Shown here: positions 9,440 to 18,122 of the stretch, piece after piece
Position numbering within the stretch: position 1 is the stretch's first letter
Layout: every line of letters begins with the position of its first letter
NCBI GenBank assembly: GCA_020637855.1
Contig: JACKJR010000006.1
Coordinates: forward strand, 80,103-144,102
Source: Rhodobiaceae bacterium
GTDB taxonomy: Bacteria > Pseudomonadota > Alphaproteobacteria > Rhizobiales > Tepidamorphaceae
Direction: 5' to 3'
Length of the DNA stretch: 64,000 bases
Notes under the pieces: generated by a model
What the model was told of the DNA's origin: nothing
Database searches by the model: none
The model's input: the letters and a program-made list of their open reading frames with translations, nothing else
Position numbers and translations under genes: made by a program

Positions 9440-11067
9440 TGCGCCACGACGCCTTCCGGTGCTGCCTCGATATCGAAGGCGGCCGCCATCAGCGCCTTGG
9501 TGTAATCGGTTTCGGGGTGATCAAAGACCTTGTCGGCGGGGCCGGATTCCACCACTTCGCCCATGCGCATGACGATGATCTCGTTGGCGAGCGCCCGGAC
9601 CACCTTCAGGTCGTGCGAGATGAACAGATAGGCGAGATTGCGCTTCTTCTGCAGGTCGCGCAGCAGGTCGACGATCTGCGCCTGAACGCTCATGTCAAGC
9701 GCGCTTGTGGGTTCATCCAGCATGATGAAGCGTGGCTCCAGAACGAGCGCGCGGGCAATCGCGATGCGCTGGCGCTGACCGCCGGAAAACTCGTGCGGAT
9801 AACGGTCCATGGTCGCAGGGTCCAAGCCGACTTCCTTCAGCGCGCTAGCCACTCGCCTGCGCCGTTCCTCGCGCGTGAGGCCGGCGCCGTGAACGTTCAG
9901 CCCCTCCGAAACGATATCGGCGATCGACATGCGCGGGCTGAGCGACCCGAACGGATCCTGGAAGACGATCTGGATATCCTTTCGCAATGGCCGCATCTGC
10001 TTGAACGACTTGTCGTCGATCGCGCCGCCTTCGAACCGAATGTTTCCCTCGCTTGAAATCATCCGCGTCAGCGCAAGGCCCAGCGTCGTCTTGCCGGAAC
10101 CCGATTCACCGACGACCCCGAGCGTCTGCCCGGCGCGAACCGTGACATCGATGCCATCCACGGCCTTGATGTGGCCGACGGTGGAACGGAAGAAACCACG
10201 CTTGATCGGGAACCAGACCTTCACGTCGTCACCTTCCATCACGACAGGCGCATTCGTGTCGAGTGGCTGCGGATCACCCTTCGGCTCTGCCGACATCAGG
10301 TGTTTCGTGTAGGTGTGCTTCGGTTTGTCGAAGATTTGTTTCGTGGTGCCCTGCTCGACGATCTCGCCGCCATTCATGACGCAGACCCGGTCGGACACCT
10401 TGCGCACGATGCCGAGGTCGTGGGTGATCAGCAGGATTGCCATACGGTGTTTCTTCTGCAGCTCGCGCAGCAGCTTCAGGATTTGCGCCTGAACCGTGAC
10501 ATCGAGGGCTGTCGTGGGTTCGTCGGCAATCAGCAGGTCGGGTTCGTTGGCGAGCGCCATTGCGATCATGACGCGCTGGCGCTGGCCGCCGGAGAGCTGA
10601 TGCGGATAGCTCTGCAGGCGTTGCTCGGGATCGCGGATGCCGACCTGGTCGAGCAGTTCGATGGTTCGTGCGCGGGCATCCAGTCCGGTCAGCCCCTTGT
10701 GCAGCTCGAGGATTTCGCCGATCTGCTTTTCCACGGTGTGCAGCGGATTGAGCGAGGTCATCGGCTCCTGGAACACCATGGTGATGTCGTTGCCGCGAAC
10801 GCTGCGCATCTCGCGGTTGGAGAGCCCCATCAGGTCCTTGCCCTTGAAGGTGATCTTTCCCGATGGGTGTTTGGCGGCTGGATAGGGCAGCAGTTGCAGC
10901 ACGGAAAGTGCCGTCACCGATTTGCCGGAACCGGACTCGCCGACCAGCGCGACCGTCTCGGCGGGCCGGATATCGAACGACACATTCTTCACCGCATGGG
11001 TGACATTGCCGGCCTGCGAGAAGTCGACGCTGAGGTTGTCCACGGAAAGGATCGGTTCGCGCTTCAT
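9436..11067 (-). CDS. yejF: ABC transporter double ATP-binding protein, YejF-type
   Basis: ATPase of a peptide importer, with two complete nucleotide-binding domains in one chain of 543 residues. Each half has Walker A (VGESGSGKS, VGESGSGKT), signature (LSGGQRQR, FSGGQRQR) and Walker B (LLIADEPT, FIMLDEPT). Oligopeptide C-terminal segments follow each half. An upstream extension of the frame exists, but the ATG at 11067 overlaps the stop of the cation-efflux gene (ATGA) and starts the conserved KREPILSVDNL, so I use it. It works with the YejB and YejE permeases encoded upstream. Confidence 0.93.
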   Translation of the reverse strand: MKREPILSVDNLSVDFSQAGNVTHAVKNVSFDIRPAETVALVGESGSGKSVTALSVLQLLPYPAAKHPSGKITFKGKDLMGLSNREMRSVRGNDITMVFQEPMTSLNPLHTVEKQIGEILELHKGLTGLDARARTIELLDQVGIRDPEQRLQSYPHQLSGGQRQRVMIAMALANEPDLLIADEPTTALDVTVQAQILKLLRELQKKHRMAILLITHDLGIVRKVSDRVCVMNGGEIVEQGTTKQIFDKPKHTYTKHLMSAEPKGDPQPLDTNAPVVMEGDDVKVWFPIKRGFFRSTVGHIKAVDGIDVTVRAGQTLGVVGESGSGKTTLGLALTRMISSEGNIRFEGGAIDDKSFKQMRPLRKDIQIVFQDPFGSLSPRMSIADIVSEGLNVHGAGLTREERRRRVASALKEVGLDPATMDRYPHEFSGGQRQRIAIARALVLEPRFIMLDEPTSALDMSVQAQIVDLLRDLQKKRNLAYLFISHDLKVVRALANEIIVMRMGEVVESGPADKVFDHPETDYTKALMAAAFDIEAAPEGVVAQ

Positions 11068-11960
11068 GCGTGGGCCTCCACGTGCTTGTCGGCGCAAGCG
11101 CCGAATTCGACTTCCACCGTGGCGTGCTCGATGCCGAAGCGCTCGTGCAGCAGGGACTTGATGGCAACGACGGCGCGCGAAACAGCCGTGTCGGGGACAA
11201 GTTCCGCATGCAGCGTCGCCATCGGCTTGCTGTCGGTCAGCATCCAGACATGGACATGATGCACGCCTTTCACGTCCGCGATGGCCTCGACGAGCGCGGG
11301 CCCGATCTCACTGGTATCGATCTGCGGTGGTGCGGCTTCGATCAGCACCCGGCCCGCATCGCGCATCACCACATAGCCGCTGCGCAGGATGATCGCCGCG
11401 ACCAGCACGGACAGAAGCGGATCAATCGGCGTCCAGCCGGTCAAGATGATCACCGCGCCCGCCGTGATCGCGGCAAGCGAACCGAGCAGGTCGCCCATCA
11501 CATGGGCCGCTGCGGCGCGGATGTTGACATTGTCCTCGCCATGCCCGTGCAGCAGGGCGAAGGCTGCGATGTTGACGCCGAGCCCGAGGATGGCGATCGC
11601 CAGCAGCATGCCGCCGGCAACAGGCACGGGATCGCTGATGCGGTGCCAGGCTTCAACCACGATCCAGATCGCGATCGGCACCAGCGCCAGGCCGTTGACG
11701 AAAGCGGCCAAAACCTGCAGCCGCCCGAAACCGTAGGAGCGCTTGCCGTCGGCGGGGCGCTTCGCCATCCGGGTTGCGAGGAACGCCAGGCCGAGTGACA
11801 GGAAATCGGTCACCATGTGTCCGGCGTCGGCCAGCAGCGCCAGCGAACCGGAGACGATGCCGCCGACAACCTCGGCAAACATGAAGCCGCCGATAAGCAG
11901 GCTTGCCAGCAGCAGCCTGCGCTCGTGTCCCTCGCCGCCATGGGTGTGCGCGTGCGCCAT
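11064..11960 (-). CDS. Cation diffusion facilitator (Zn/Co efflux, ZitB/CzcD-like)
   Basis: Inner-membrane metal/proton antiporter of the CDF family, 298 residues. It starts with a His-rich stretch (MAHAHTHGGEGH), has six membrane segments, and carries the two transport-site motifs ADAGHMVTD in helix 2 and HVMGD in helix 5. A cytoplasmic C-terminal domain has VHHVHVW. These point to divalent metals, most likely zinc. It is placed between yejE and yejF, 7 bases from the former and overlapping the latter by 4. That is an unusual place for an exporter, inside an importer operon. Confidence 0.92.
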   Translation of the reverse strand: MAHAHTHGGEGHERRLLLASLLIGGFMFAEVVGGIVSGSLALLADAGHMVTDFLSLGLAFLATRMAKRPADGKRSYGFGRLQVLAAFVNGLALVPIAIWIVVEAWHRISDPVPVAGGMLLAIAILGLGVNIAAFALLHGHGEDNVNIRAAAAHVMGDLLGSLAAITAGAVIILTGWTPIDPLLSVLVAAIILRSGYVVMRDAGRVLIEAAPPQIDTSEIGPALVEAIADVKGVHHVHVWMLTDSKPMATLHAELVPDTAVSRAVVAIKSLLHERFGIEHATVEVEFGACADKHVEAHA

Positions 11961-11967
11961 CGTGCCG

Positions 11968-13143
11968 CTACTCGAACGTCTTGCGCGGATCGAGCGCGTC
12001 GCGCACCGCCTCGCCGATGAAGATCAGCAGGCTCAGCATGACGGCGATGACGAAGAAGCCGGTGAGGCCAAGCCACGGTGCCTGCAGGTTGGACTTGCCC
12101 TGCGCCAGCAGTTCGCCCAGCGACGGCGAGCCGGGCGGCAGGCCGAAGCCGAGGAAGTCGAGCGAGGTCAGCGTCGTGATCGAGCCATTGAGGATGAACG
12201 GCATGAAGGTCAGCGTCGCGACCATGGCGTTGGGCAGCAGGTGCCGCCACATGATGGTGGCGTTGCGCACGCCGAGCGCGCGTGCAGCCTGCACATATTC
12301 GAAGTTGCGCGCGCGCAGGAACTCAGCCCGCACCACGCCGACCAGCGCCACCCAGGAAAACAGCAGCAGGATGCCCAGCAGGATCCAGAAGGTAGGTTCG
12401 ATGACGGCGGCGATGATGATCAGCAGATAGAGCGCCGGGATCGACGTCCAGATTTCCAGGAAGCGCTGGAAGATGAGATCGACCCAGCCGCCGAAATATC
12501 CTTGCACCGCGCCCGCCGCGATGCCGACCACCGAGGAGATTGCCGTCAGCACCAGCCCGAACAGCACCGAAAGCCGGAAGCCGTAAATCAGCCGCGCCAC
12601 GACATCGCGCGCCTGGTCGTCAGTGCCCATCAGATGCCAGTTGCCGAAGGTGCAATTGCGGTCGTTGACGCCGTCATCGTATTGCGCGCAGCGGTCTTCC
12701 TTCGACAAGAGCCAGAAAGGCGGCGAGGGAGCGGGTGTCGGTATCTCGTTGTTGACCGTGCGGTACGAGTAACGGATCAGCGGCCAGATCATGGTGCCGC
12801 CGTTGTCGAGGATCAGGTCCTGCACGAAGGGGTCGCGGTATTCCGCTTCGGTCTCGAAATCGCCGCCGAATGCCGTTTCCGGATAGAAGTTGAACACCGG
12901 CATGTAATACGCGCCGTCATGGCGGATCAGGATCGGCTTGTCGTTGGCGATGAACTCCGCGCCAAGGCTCAGTACGAAGAGCACGAGAAAAAGCCAGAAC
13001 GACCAGTAGCCGCGCCGGTTTTTCTTGAAGTTGTTCCAGCGTCTCTGGTTGAGCGGCGACAGGGCGAAAAGGCCGGCACGTAGCGGTGGCGCGCCAGAAG
13101 CATTTTTCGCGTCAGCCTTAAGCCGTTCGGGTGTTGTGTCCAT
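11968..13143 (-). CDS. yejE: ABC transporter permease, YejE-type
   Basis: Membrane subunit of a peptide (microcin C/oligopeptide-type) importer, 391 residues. A cytoplasmic N-terminus is followed by one helix (YWSFWLFLVLFVLSL), a periplasmic insertion of about 130 residues typical of YejE, and the binding-protein-dependent transport domain. The coupling (EAA) loop is AARALGVRNATIMWRHLLPN. It begins 6 bases after yejB. It should form the pore with YejB and be energised by YejF. Confidence 0.93.
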   Translation of the reverse strand: MDTTPERLKADAKNASGAPPLRAGLFALSPLNQRRWNNFKKNRRGYWSFWLFLVLFVLSLGAEFIANDKPILIRHDGAYYMPVFNFYPETAFGGDFETEAEYRDPFVQDLILDNGGTMIWPLIRYSYRTVNNEIPTPAPSPPFWLLSKEDRCAQYDDGVNDRNCTFGNWHLMGTDDQARDVVARLIYGFRLSVLFGLVLTAISSVVGIAAGAVQGYFGGWVDLIFQRFLEIWTSIPALYLLIIIAAVIEPTFWILLGILLLFSWVALVGVVRAEFLRARNFEYVQAARALGVRNATIMWRHLLPNAMVATLTFMPFILNGSITTLTSLDFLGFGLPPGSPSLGELLAQGKSNLQAPWLGLTGFFVIAVMLSLLIFIGEAVRDALDPRKTFE

Positions 13144-13149
13144 GCGCCT

Positions 13150-14259
13150 TTAGACCTCACGGCTTTCGAAGTCGATGCGCGGGTCGATCCAGGTATAGGT
13201 GAGATCCGAGATCAGGTTCACGATCAGGCCCATCAGCGAGAAGATGTAGAGCGTGGCGAAGACCACCGGATAGTCGCGGTTGACGATCGATTCAAACGAC
13301 AGGAGCCCCAACCCGTCGAGCGAGAAGATGGTTTCGATCAGCAGCGCGCCGGTGAAGAACGATGAAATGAAAGCACCGGGAAAGCCGGCGATGACGATCA
13401 GCATCGCATTGCGGAATACGTGGCCATAGAGCACGCGGCGCTCGGTCAGTCCCTTCATCCGCGCGGTAATAACGTACTGCTTGCGGATCTCGTCGAGGAA
13501 TGAGTTCTTGGTCAGCAATGTTGTCGTCGCGAATGCGCCAAGTGCCATGGCTGTGATCGGCAGCGCCAGGTGCCAGAAATAATCGACGAGGCGCGCCGGC
13601 CATGAAAGTTCGGCCCAGTTGTCGGAGGTCAGCCCGCGTAAAGGGAACCAGTCGAGAAAACTGCCACCGGCGAAAAGCACGATCAGCAGCACCGCGAACA
13701 GGAAGCCGGGGATCGCGTATCCGATGATGACGATCGCCGAGGTCCAGGTGTCGAAACTGCTGCCGTCGCGCACGGCCTTCGAAATGCCGAGCGGGATCGA
13801 GATCGCATAGGACAGGAATGTCAGCCACAGCCCGAGCGATATCGAGACCGGCATCTTCTCCTTGATCAGGTCGATAACGGAAATGTCGCGGAAATAGCTC
13901 TCGCCGAAATCGAAGCGCAGATAATTGCCGAGCATGAGCAGGAAGCGCTCGTGCACAGGCTTGTCGAAGCCGAACTGTTTTTCCAGTTCCTTGATGAACT
14001 CCGGATCAAGCCCCTGCGCACCCCGGTATTGCGAGTTGACGGCATCCGCGCCGGCGCTTCCCGGAGCCTGTGCTCCGAAGTCACCACCGGAAGAACCGCC
14101 GACACGCCCGATGGCCGAAACGTCGGTTCCCTGCAACTGTGCGATGATGCGTTCTATCGGTCCGCCTGGTGCGAACTGGATGATGGCGAAGGAAACCAGC
14201 ATGATCCCGAGCAGGGTCGGGATCATCAATAATACCCTGCGTGCGATGTAAGCGCCCAT
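13150..14259 (-). CDS. yejB: ABC transporter permease, YejB-type
   Basis: Membrane subunit of the same importer, 369 residues. It has an N-terminal helix (VLLMIPTLLGIMLVSFAII), a periplasmic loop of about 80 residues that is glycine- and serine-rich (VGGSSGGDFGAQAPGSAGAD), and then five helices. The EAA-like coupling loop is ARMKGLTERRVLYGHVFRNA. It starts 21 bases after the second binding-protein gene. The length and loop match YejB rather than DppB. Confidence 0.93.
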   Translation of the reverse strand: MGAYIARRVLLMIPTLLGIMLVSFAIIQFAPGGPIERIIAQLQGTDVSAIGRVGGSSGGDFGAQAPGSAGADAVNSQYRGAQGLDPEFIKELEKQFGFDKPVHERFLLMLGNYLRFDFGESYFRDISVIDLIKEKMPVSISLGLWLTFLSYAISIPLGISKAVRDGSSFDTWTSAIVIIGYAIPGFLFAVLLIVLFAGGSFLDWFPLRGLTSDNWAELSWPARLVDYFWHLALPITAMALGAFATTTLLTKNSFLDEIRKQYVITARMKGLTERRVLYGHVFRNAMLIVIAGFPGAFISSFFTGALLIETIFSLDGLGLLSFESIVNRDYPVVFATLYIFSLMGLIVNLISDLTYTWIDPRIDFESREV

Positions 14260-14280
14260 CGTGTGCGTGCGGTCCCTTCG

Positions 14281-16164
14281 TTAACCTGCCAGGCCGTTCT
14301 GTTTTGCCTTGGCGGCGTCATACCACCATGTGTCGTCCAGGCCGAGGTCGTATCGCGGCTTTTGCTCCGGGTGCGAGTAGACGTCCCAGTAGGCAAGCGT
14401 GTGGACCGGCTTGTACCAGTGCGGCACCCAGTAGCGTCCGGCACGCAGCACCCGATCGAGCGCGCGCGCTGCGGTTATCTGTTCGCCGCGTGATTTGGCG
14501 TCAATGAGGCGGCGGGTCAATTCGTCGACGACCGGGTCCTTGATCCCCGACAGATTACGGCTTCCGGGGACATCGGCATTGTCTGACGTCCAGTAGACGC
14601 GCACCTCCTCGCCCGGCGTGGCCGGCATGGAAAAGCGTTCGACGACCAGGTCGAAATCATAGTCGACGATACGGCTGCGGTATTGCGAGGCATCGACCGT
14701 GCGCGACCGCGCATCGATGCCGATTGCCTTGAGCCGCTGGATATAGGGCTGCACGACCCGGTCGAAGGTCGGCTCGTCGTTGAGGAACTCGATACGGAAA
14801 ACCTCACCGTCCGGCGTGTGGCGAACACCGTCACGAATCTCGTAGCCGGCTTCGTCCAGCAGCCTGGCTGCGGCGCGCTGCAGCCTGCGGTCGCGCCCTG
14901 ACCCGTCGGTGACAGGCGGTACATAGGGTTCACCGAACACCTCGCCGGGAACCTGGCCGCGATGCGGCTCCAGCAGGTCGAGTTCCTCCGGCGATGGCGC
15001 GCCTTCAGCCATCATGTCGGAATTCTGGAAGTAGCTCCAGCTGCGCTGGTAGAGGCCGTAGAACAGCGTCTTGTTGGTCCATTCGAAGTCGAACACGTTG
15101 ATCATCGCTTCGCGCACACGCGGGTCGGCGAATTTTTTCAATCGCGTGTTGATGAACCACCCTTGCGCGCCCGATGGCGTATCGTCGGGCAGGGTCTCCA
15201 GCCTCACCTTGCCCTCCTTGACGGCGGGAAAGTCATAAGCTGTTGCCCAGACGCGGGAGGTGAACTCCTCGCGCAGACTGTAGGCGCGGCCCTTGAAACC
15301 TTCGAAGGCAACATCGCGGTCGCGGAAGAACTCGAAGCGGATGTGGTCGAAATTGTACCGGCCGCGGTTGATTGGCAGATCGCGGCCCCAGTAATCCTCG
15401 AAGCGGTCATACTCGATGTAGCGGCCTGCCTCGAGCTGACCGACCCGGTACGGGCCTGAACCAAGTGGCAGGTCGAGGCCGGCTTCCTCGAAATCGCGGG
15501 TCTCGTGAAAAGCTTTCGACAGGATCGGTAAGGTTGCAATCGCCATGGCGAGGCTGACCGGCGTATTCTCTTCCAGCGTGACGGTGAGTGTCTTGTCGTC
15601 CTCGGCTACTGCGCTTTCCATCCGACGGATCGTCTGGCGGATCAGCGCATGGCCCTTCTCCTTCAGGGTTTCAAGCGTGAAGGCCGCATCATGCGCGGTC
15701 AGCGGTGAACCGTCGTGGAACCGCGCCTGCGGCCGCATCGTGAATTGATATCGCCGCTTGTCATCAGCAATCGCGACACTCTCAGCGGCAAGCCCGTAGA
15801 TTGCGTCGGGTTCATCGGTCGCACGCCGCATCAGCGAATCGTAGATGATCTCCAGTGCGACCGGCGCATCGCCCTTCTGCACCAGCGTGTTCAGCGTGTT
15901 GAAGGTTGTCGGGTTCTGATTGTAGGCCCATGTCGAAGGCGTACGGGACAGTTTCCCGCCTTTCGGCGCATCGATGTTGACGTAACCGAGCTGCGTAAAG
16001 CCGGGGGCGTACTTCAGTTCGCCGAAGATCGACATGCCATGGCGCGGCGGACCGAACTGCGCCCGAGCCGGCAAGATGCCTGCCGCGGTGATGCAGGCTG
16101 TGGCGGCACCGCCGGCAAGCAACTCCCGGCGATTCAGGTGAAGGAGTGATTTCCCTGACGCCAT
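14281..16164 (-). CDS. Extracellular solute-binding protein family 5, YejA-like (probable Tat export)
   Basis: Periplasmic binding protein of the peptide/nickel family, 627 residues after the chosen start. The N-terminus has a twin-arginine motif (LNRRELLAGG) and a hydrophobic core ending PARAQF, suggesting Tat export. The mature part starts with YejA-type sequence (HGMSIFGELKYAPGF), has the family segment ARFHDGSPLTAHDAAFTLE, and is long like YejA. The frame extends upstream into the neighbouring gene; the ATG at 16164 follows 4 bases after the stop of the paralogue and precedes the signal peptide. It is one of two binding proteins feeding a single permease pair. Confidence 0.9.
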   Translation of the reverse strand: MASGKSLLHLNRRELLAGGAATACITAAGILPARAQFGPPRHGMSIFGELKYAPGFTQLGYVNIDAPKGGKLSRTPSTWAYNQNPTTFNTLNTLVQKGDAPVALEIIYDSLMRRATDEPDAIYGLAAESVAIADDKRRYQFTMRPQARFHDGSPLTAHDAAFTLETLKEKGHALIRQTIRRMESAVAEDDKTLTVTLEENTPVSLAMAIATLPILSKAFHETRDFEEAGLDLPLGSGPYRVGQLEAGRYIEYDRFEDYWGRDLPINRGRYNFDHIRFEFFRDRDVAFEGFKGRAYSLREEFTSRVWATAYDFPAVKEGKVRLETLPDDTPSGAQGWFINTRLKKFADPRVREAMINVFDFEWTNKTLFYGLYQRSWSYFQNSDMMAEGAPSPEELDLLEPHRGQVPGEVFGEPYVPPVTDGSGRDRRLQRAAARLLDEAGYEIRDGVRHTPDGEVFRIEFLNDEPTFDRVVQPYIQRLKAIGIDARSRTVDASQYRSRIVDYDFDLVVERFSMPATPGEEVRVYWTSDNADVPGSRNLSGIKDPVVDELTRRLIDAKSRGEQITAARALDRVLRAGRYWVPHWYKPVHTLAYWDVYSHPEQKPRYDLGLDDTWWYDAAKAKQNGLAG

Positions 16165-16168
16165 AAGC

Positions 16169-18031
16169 TCAGTTTGCGCTCTTGATGCGGCCGGCCTTTT
16201 TCTCATCCCACCACCAGTTGTCGGTGGTGAAACGATAGTCCGGCAGGGTTTCGGGCCGCGAAAAACGATCCCAGCGCGCTGTGCGGATGTCGGGCGAATA
16301 GAACTGCGGTACGACAAAGTGGTTCCACAGCAGCACCCGGTCGAGCGCGCGGCATGCCGCAACCAGTGTCTCGCGGTCCTTGGCGAAAACAATTGCCTCG
16401 ACAAGCGCGTCGACCGCCTCGTCCTTGATGCCGATCAGGTTACGGCTGCCGCGCCGGTCGGCGGAAGCGGAAGACCAGTAGTCGCGCTGCTCGTTGCCGG
16501 GCGACAGCGACTGGCCGAAATTGCCTGTCACCACCTCGAAATCGAAACCGTCGGTCCGGGCCTGATATTGCGAGGAATCGACCACGCGGATCGTGGACTT
16601 GATGCCGAGGCGCTCGAGCGACTGGATGTAGGGTCCAAGGATGCGTTCGCTGTCGGGGCTGACAGTCAGGAATTCGAGCGTCATGGTCTCGCCGTCGGCG
16701 TTCTTCAACACGCGGTCCTGGATCGTCCAGCCAGCTTCCTCGAGCAGCTTCTTGGCTTCGCGCAGGTTGCCGCGCATGGCCTTCGGCCCGCCACCGGTGG
16801 GGTTATGGTACTCGGTGGTGAACACCTCCGGCGGCACCTTGCCGCGCAGCGGCTCCAGCAATTCCAGCTCTTTGGGTCCGGGCAGGCCCCTGGCCTGCAG
16901 GTCGGAATTCTGGAAATAGCTCTCGGTGCGCTTGTACTGGTTGAAGAACACGTTCTCGTTCATCCACTCGAAATCGAAGGCATAGTTGAACGCTTGCCGA
17001 ACGCGCGGATCGGAAAACTTCTTCAGCCGGGTATTGAAGACGAAGCCCTGCATCGGCTCGGCCTGCTTCGTCTGGAATGTTTCGGTGACGACATCGCCAC
17101 GTTTGACGGCTGGAAACTCATATTCGGTTGCCCAGCGCTTGGCGCTGTTTTCGACATGGAAGTCGAAACTGTCGGCTTTGAAAGCTTCCACGAGGACATT
17201 GAGGTCGCGGAAATATTCAACCGTCAGCCGGTCGAAATTGTCCTGACCGGCTTTAACCGGCAGATCCTTGCCCCAATAGTCGCGAACGCGCTCGTATGCG
17301 ATGGAACGCCCGGGTTTGATCTCACCGAACTTGTAAGGTCCCGATCCCAGCGGAGGCTCCAGTGTCGATCCCTTGAAGTCGCGCGGATTGCCGTCCTTGT
17401 CCCGCCCCTCCCAATAGGCCTTGGGCAGGATCGGCATCTGGCCGACGATCAGCGGCAATTCCCGGTTTCCCGTTTGGTCGAACGTGAAGGTCACTTCATG
17501 CGGCGCGGACACGACTGCACCGGTCACATTGCGGTAGTAGGCATTGTAGAAGGGATGTGCTTCCTTCAGTGCCGTCAGCGACCAGACCACATCATCAACG
17601 GTTACGGGCGTGCCGTCATGCCAGCGCGCTTGCGGCCGCAGGCGGAATGTGGCGGATGAAAAATCATCCGGGTATTTCACCGCTTCCGCGAGAAGTCCGT
17701 ACTCGCTGGAAGGTTCATCAGCGGCATCCGTCAGCAGCGTGTCATAGATGATGGTCGAAATCGCCGCCGGGTTGCCCTTGATATTGAAGGGGTTGAGCGT
17801 GTCGAACGTGCCGATGGTTCCGCGCCGTAACGCGCCGCCTTTCGGCGCATCGGGATTGGCATAATCGTAGTGGGAAAAGTCCGCCGGGTATTTCAGCTTG
17901 CCGAACAGGGACAGCCCGTGCCGCCACTCGCTGTCCTGGGCATGTGCCGCAGCCGATACGATCCCGAGAAGACCTGCGGCAATGGCCGCAATGCGCAAGC
18001 TGCGGGAGATCGCACCTGAAAATAATGTCAT
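16169..18031 (-). CDS. yejA: Extracellular solute-binding protein family 5, YejA-like (Sec export)
   Basis: Periplasmic peptide-binding protein, 620 residues, and the first gene of the yej-type operon. A standard Sec signal (LRIAAIAAGLLGIVSAAAHAQ) precedes a mature region beginning WRHGLSLFGKLKYPADF. The family segment ARWHDGTPVTVDDVVWSL is present. I chose the ATG at 18031, preceded by AGAGGA; a longer open frame upstream has no better signal. It is a paralogue of the next gene (same opening, same Trp-Trp-rich C-terminus) but uses a different export route. A 24-bp perfect palindrome lies about 40 bases upstream. Confidence 0.9.
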   Translation of the reverse strand: MTLFSGAISRSLRIAAIAAGLLGIVSAAAHAQDSEWRHGLSLFGKLKYPADFSHYDYANPDAPKGGALRRGTIGTFDTLNPFNIKGNPAAISTIIYDTLLTDAADEPSSEYGLLAEAVKYPDDFSSATFRLRPQARWHDGTPVTVDDVVWSLTALKEAHPFYNAYYRNVTGAVVSAPHEVTFTFDQTGNRELPLIVGQMPILPKAYWEGRDKDGNPRDFKGSTLEPPLGSGPYKFGEIKPGRSIAYERVRDYWGKDLPVKAGQDNFDRLTVEYFRDLNVLVEAFKADSFDFHVENSAKRWATEYEFPAVKRGDVVTETFQTKQAEPMQGFVFNTRLKKFSDPRVRQAFNYAFDFEWMNENVFFNQYKRTESYFQNSDLQARGLPGPKELELLEPLRGKVPPEVFTTEYHNPTGGGPKAMRGNLREAKKLLEEAGWTIQDRVLKNADGETMTLEFLTVSPDSERILGPYIQSLERLGIKSTIRVVDSSQYQARTDGFDFEVVTGNFGQSLSPGNEQRDYWSSASADRRGSRNLIGIKDEAVDALVEAIVFAKDRETLVAACRALDRVLLWNHFVVPQFYSPDIRTARWDRFSRPETLPDYRFTTDNWWWDEKKAGRIKSAN

Positions 18032-18073
18032 TCCAGTCCTCTGCACATGAAAACGATCACATGCAGCGAACAT

Positions 18074-18097
18074 AGGACATCGCCATGGCGATGTCCT
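18074..18097. promoter_or_regulatory. 24-bp perfect palindrome between cycM and yejA
   Basis: The left half is AGGACATCGCCA and the right half is its exact reverse complement TGGCGATGTCCT, with no spacer. It lies 25 bases after the cycM stop and 43 bases before the yejA start on the minus strand. No T-run follows, so it is a weak candidate for a Rho-independent terminator. It could instead be an operator for the yej operon or an mRNA stem-loop. Confidence 0.5.
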
Positions 18098-18122
18098 GTC
18101 CGCGCGATGGAATGACCAAAAT

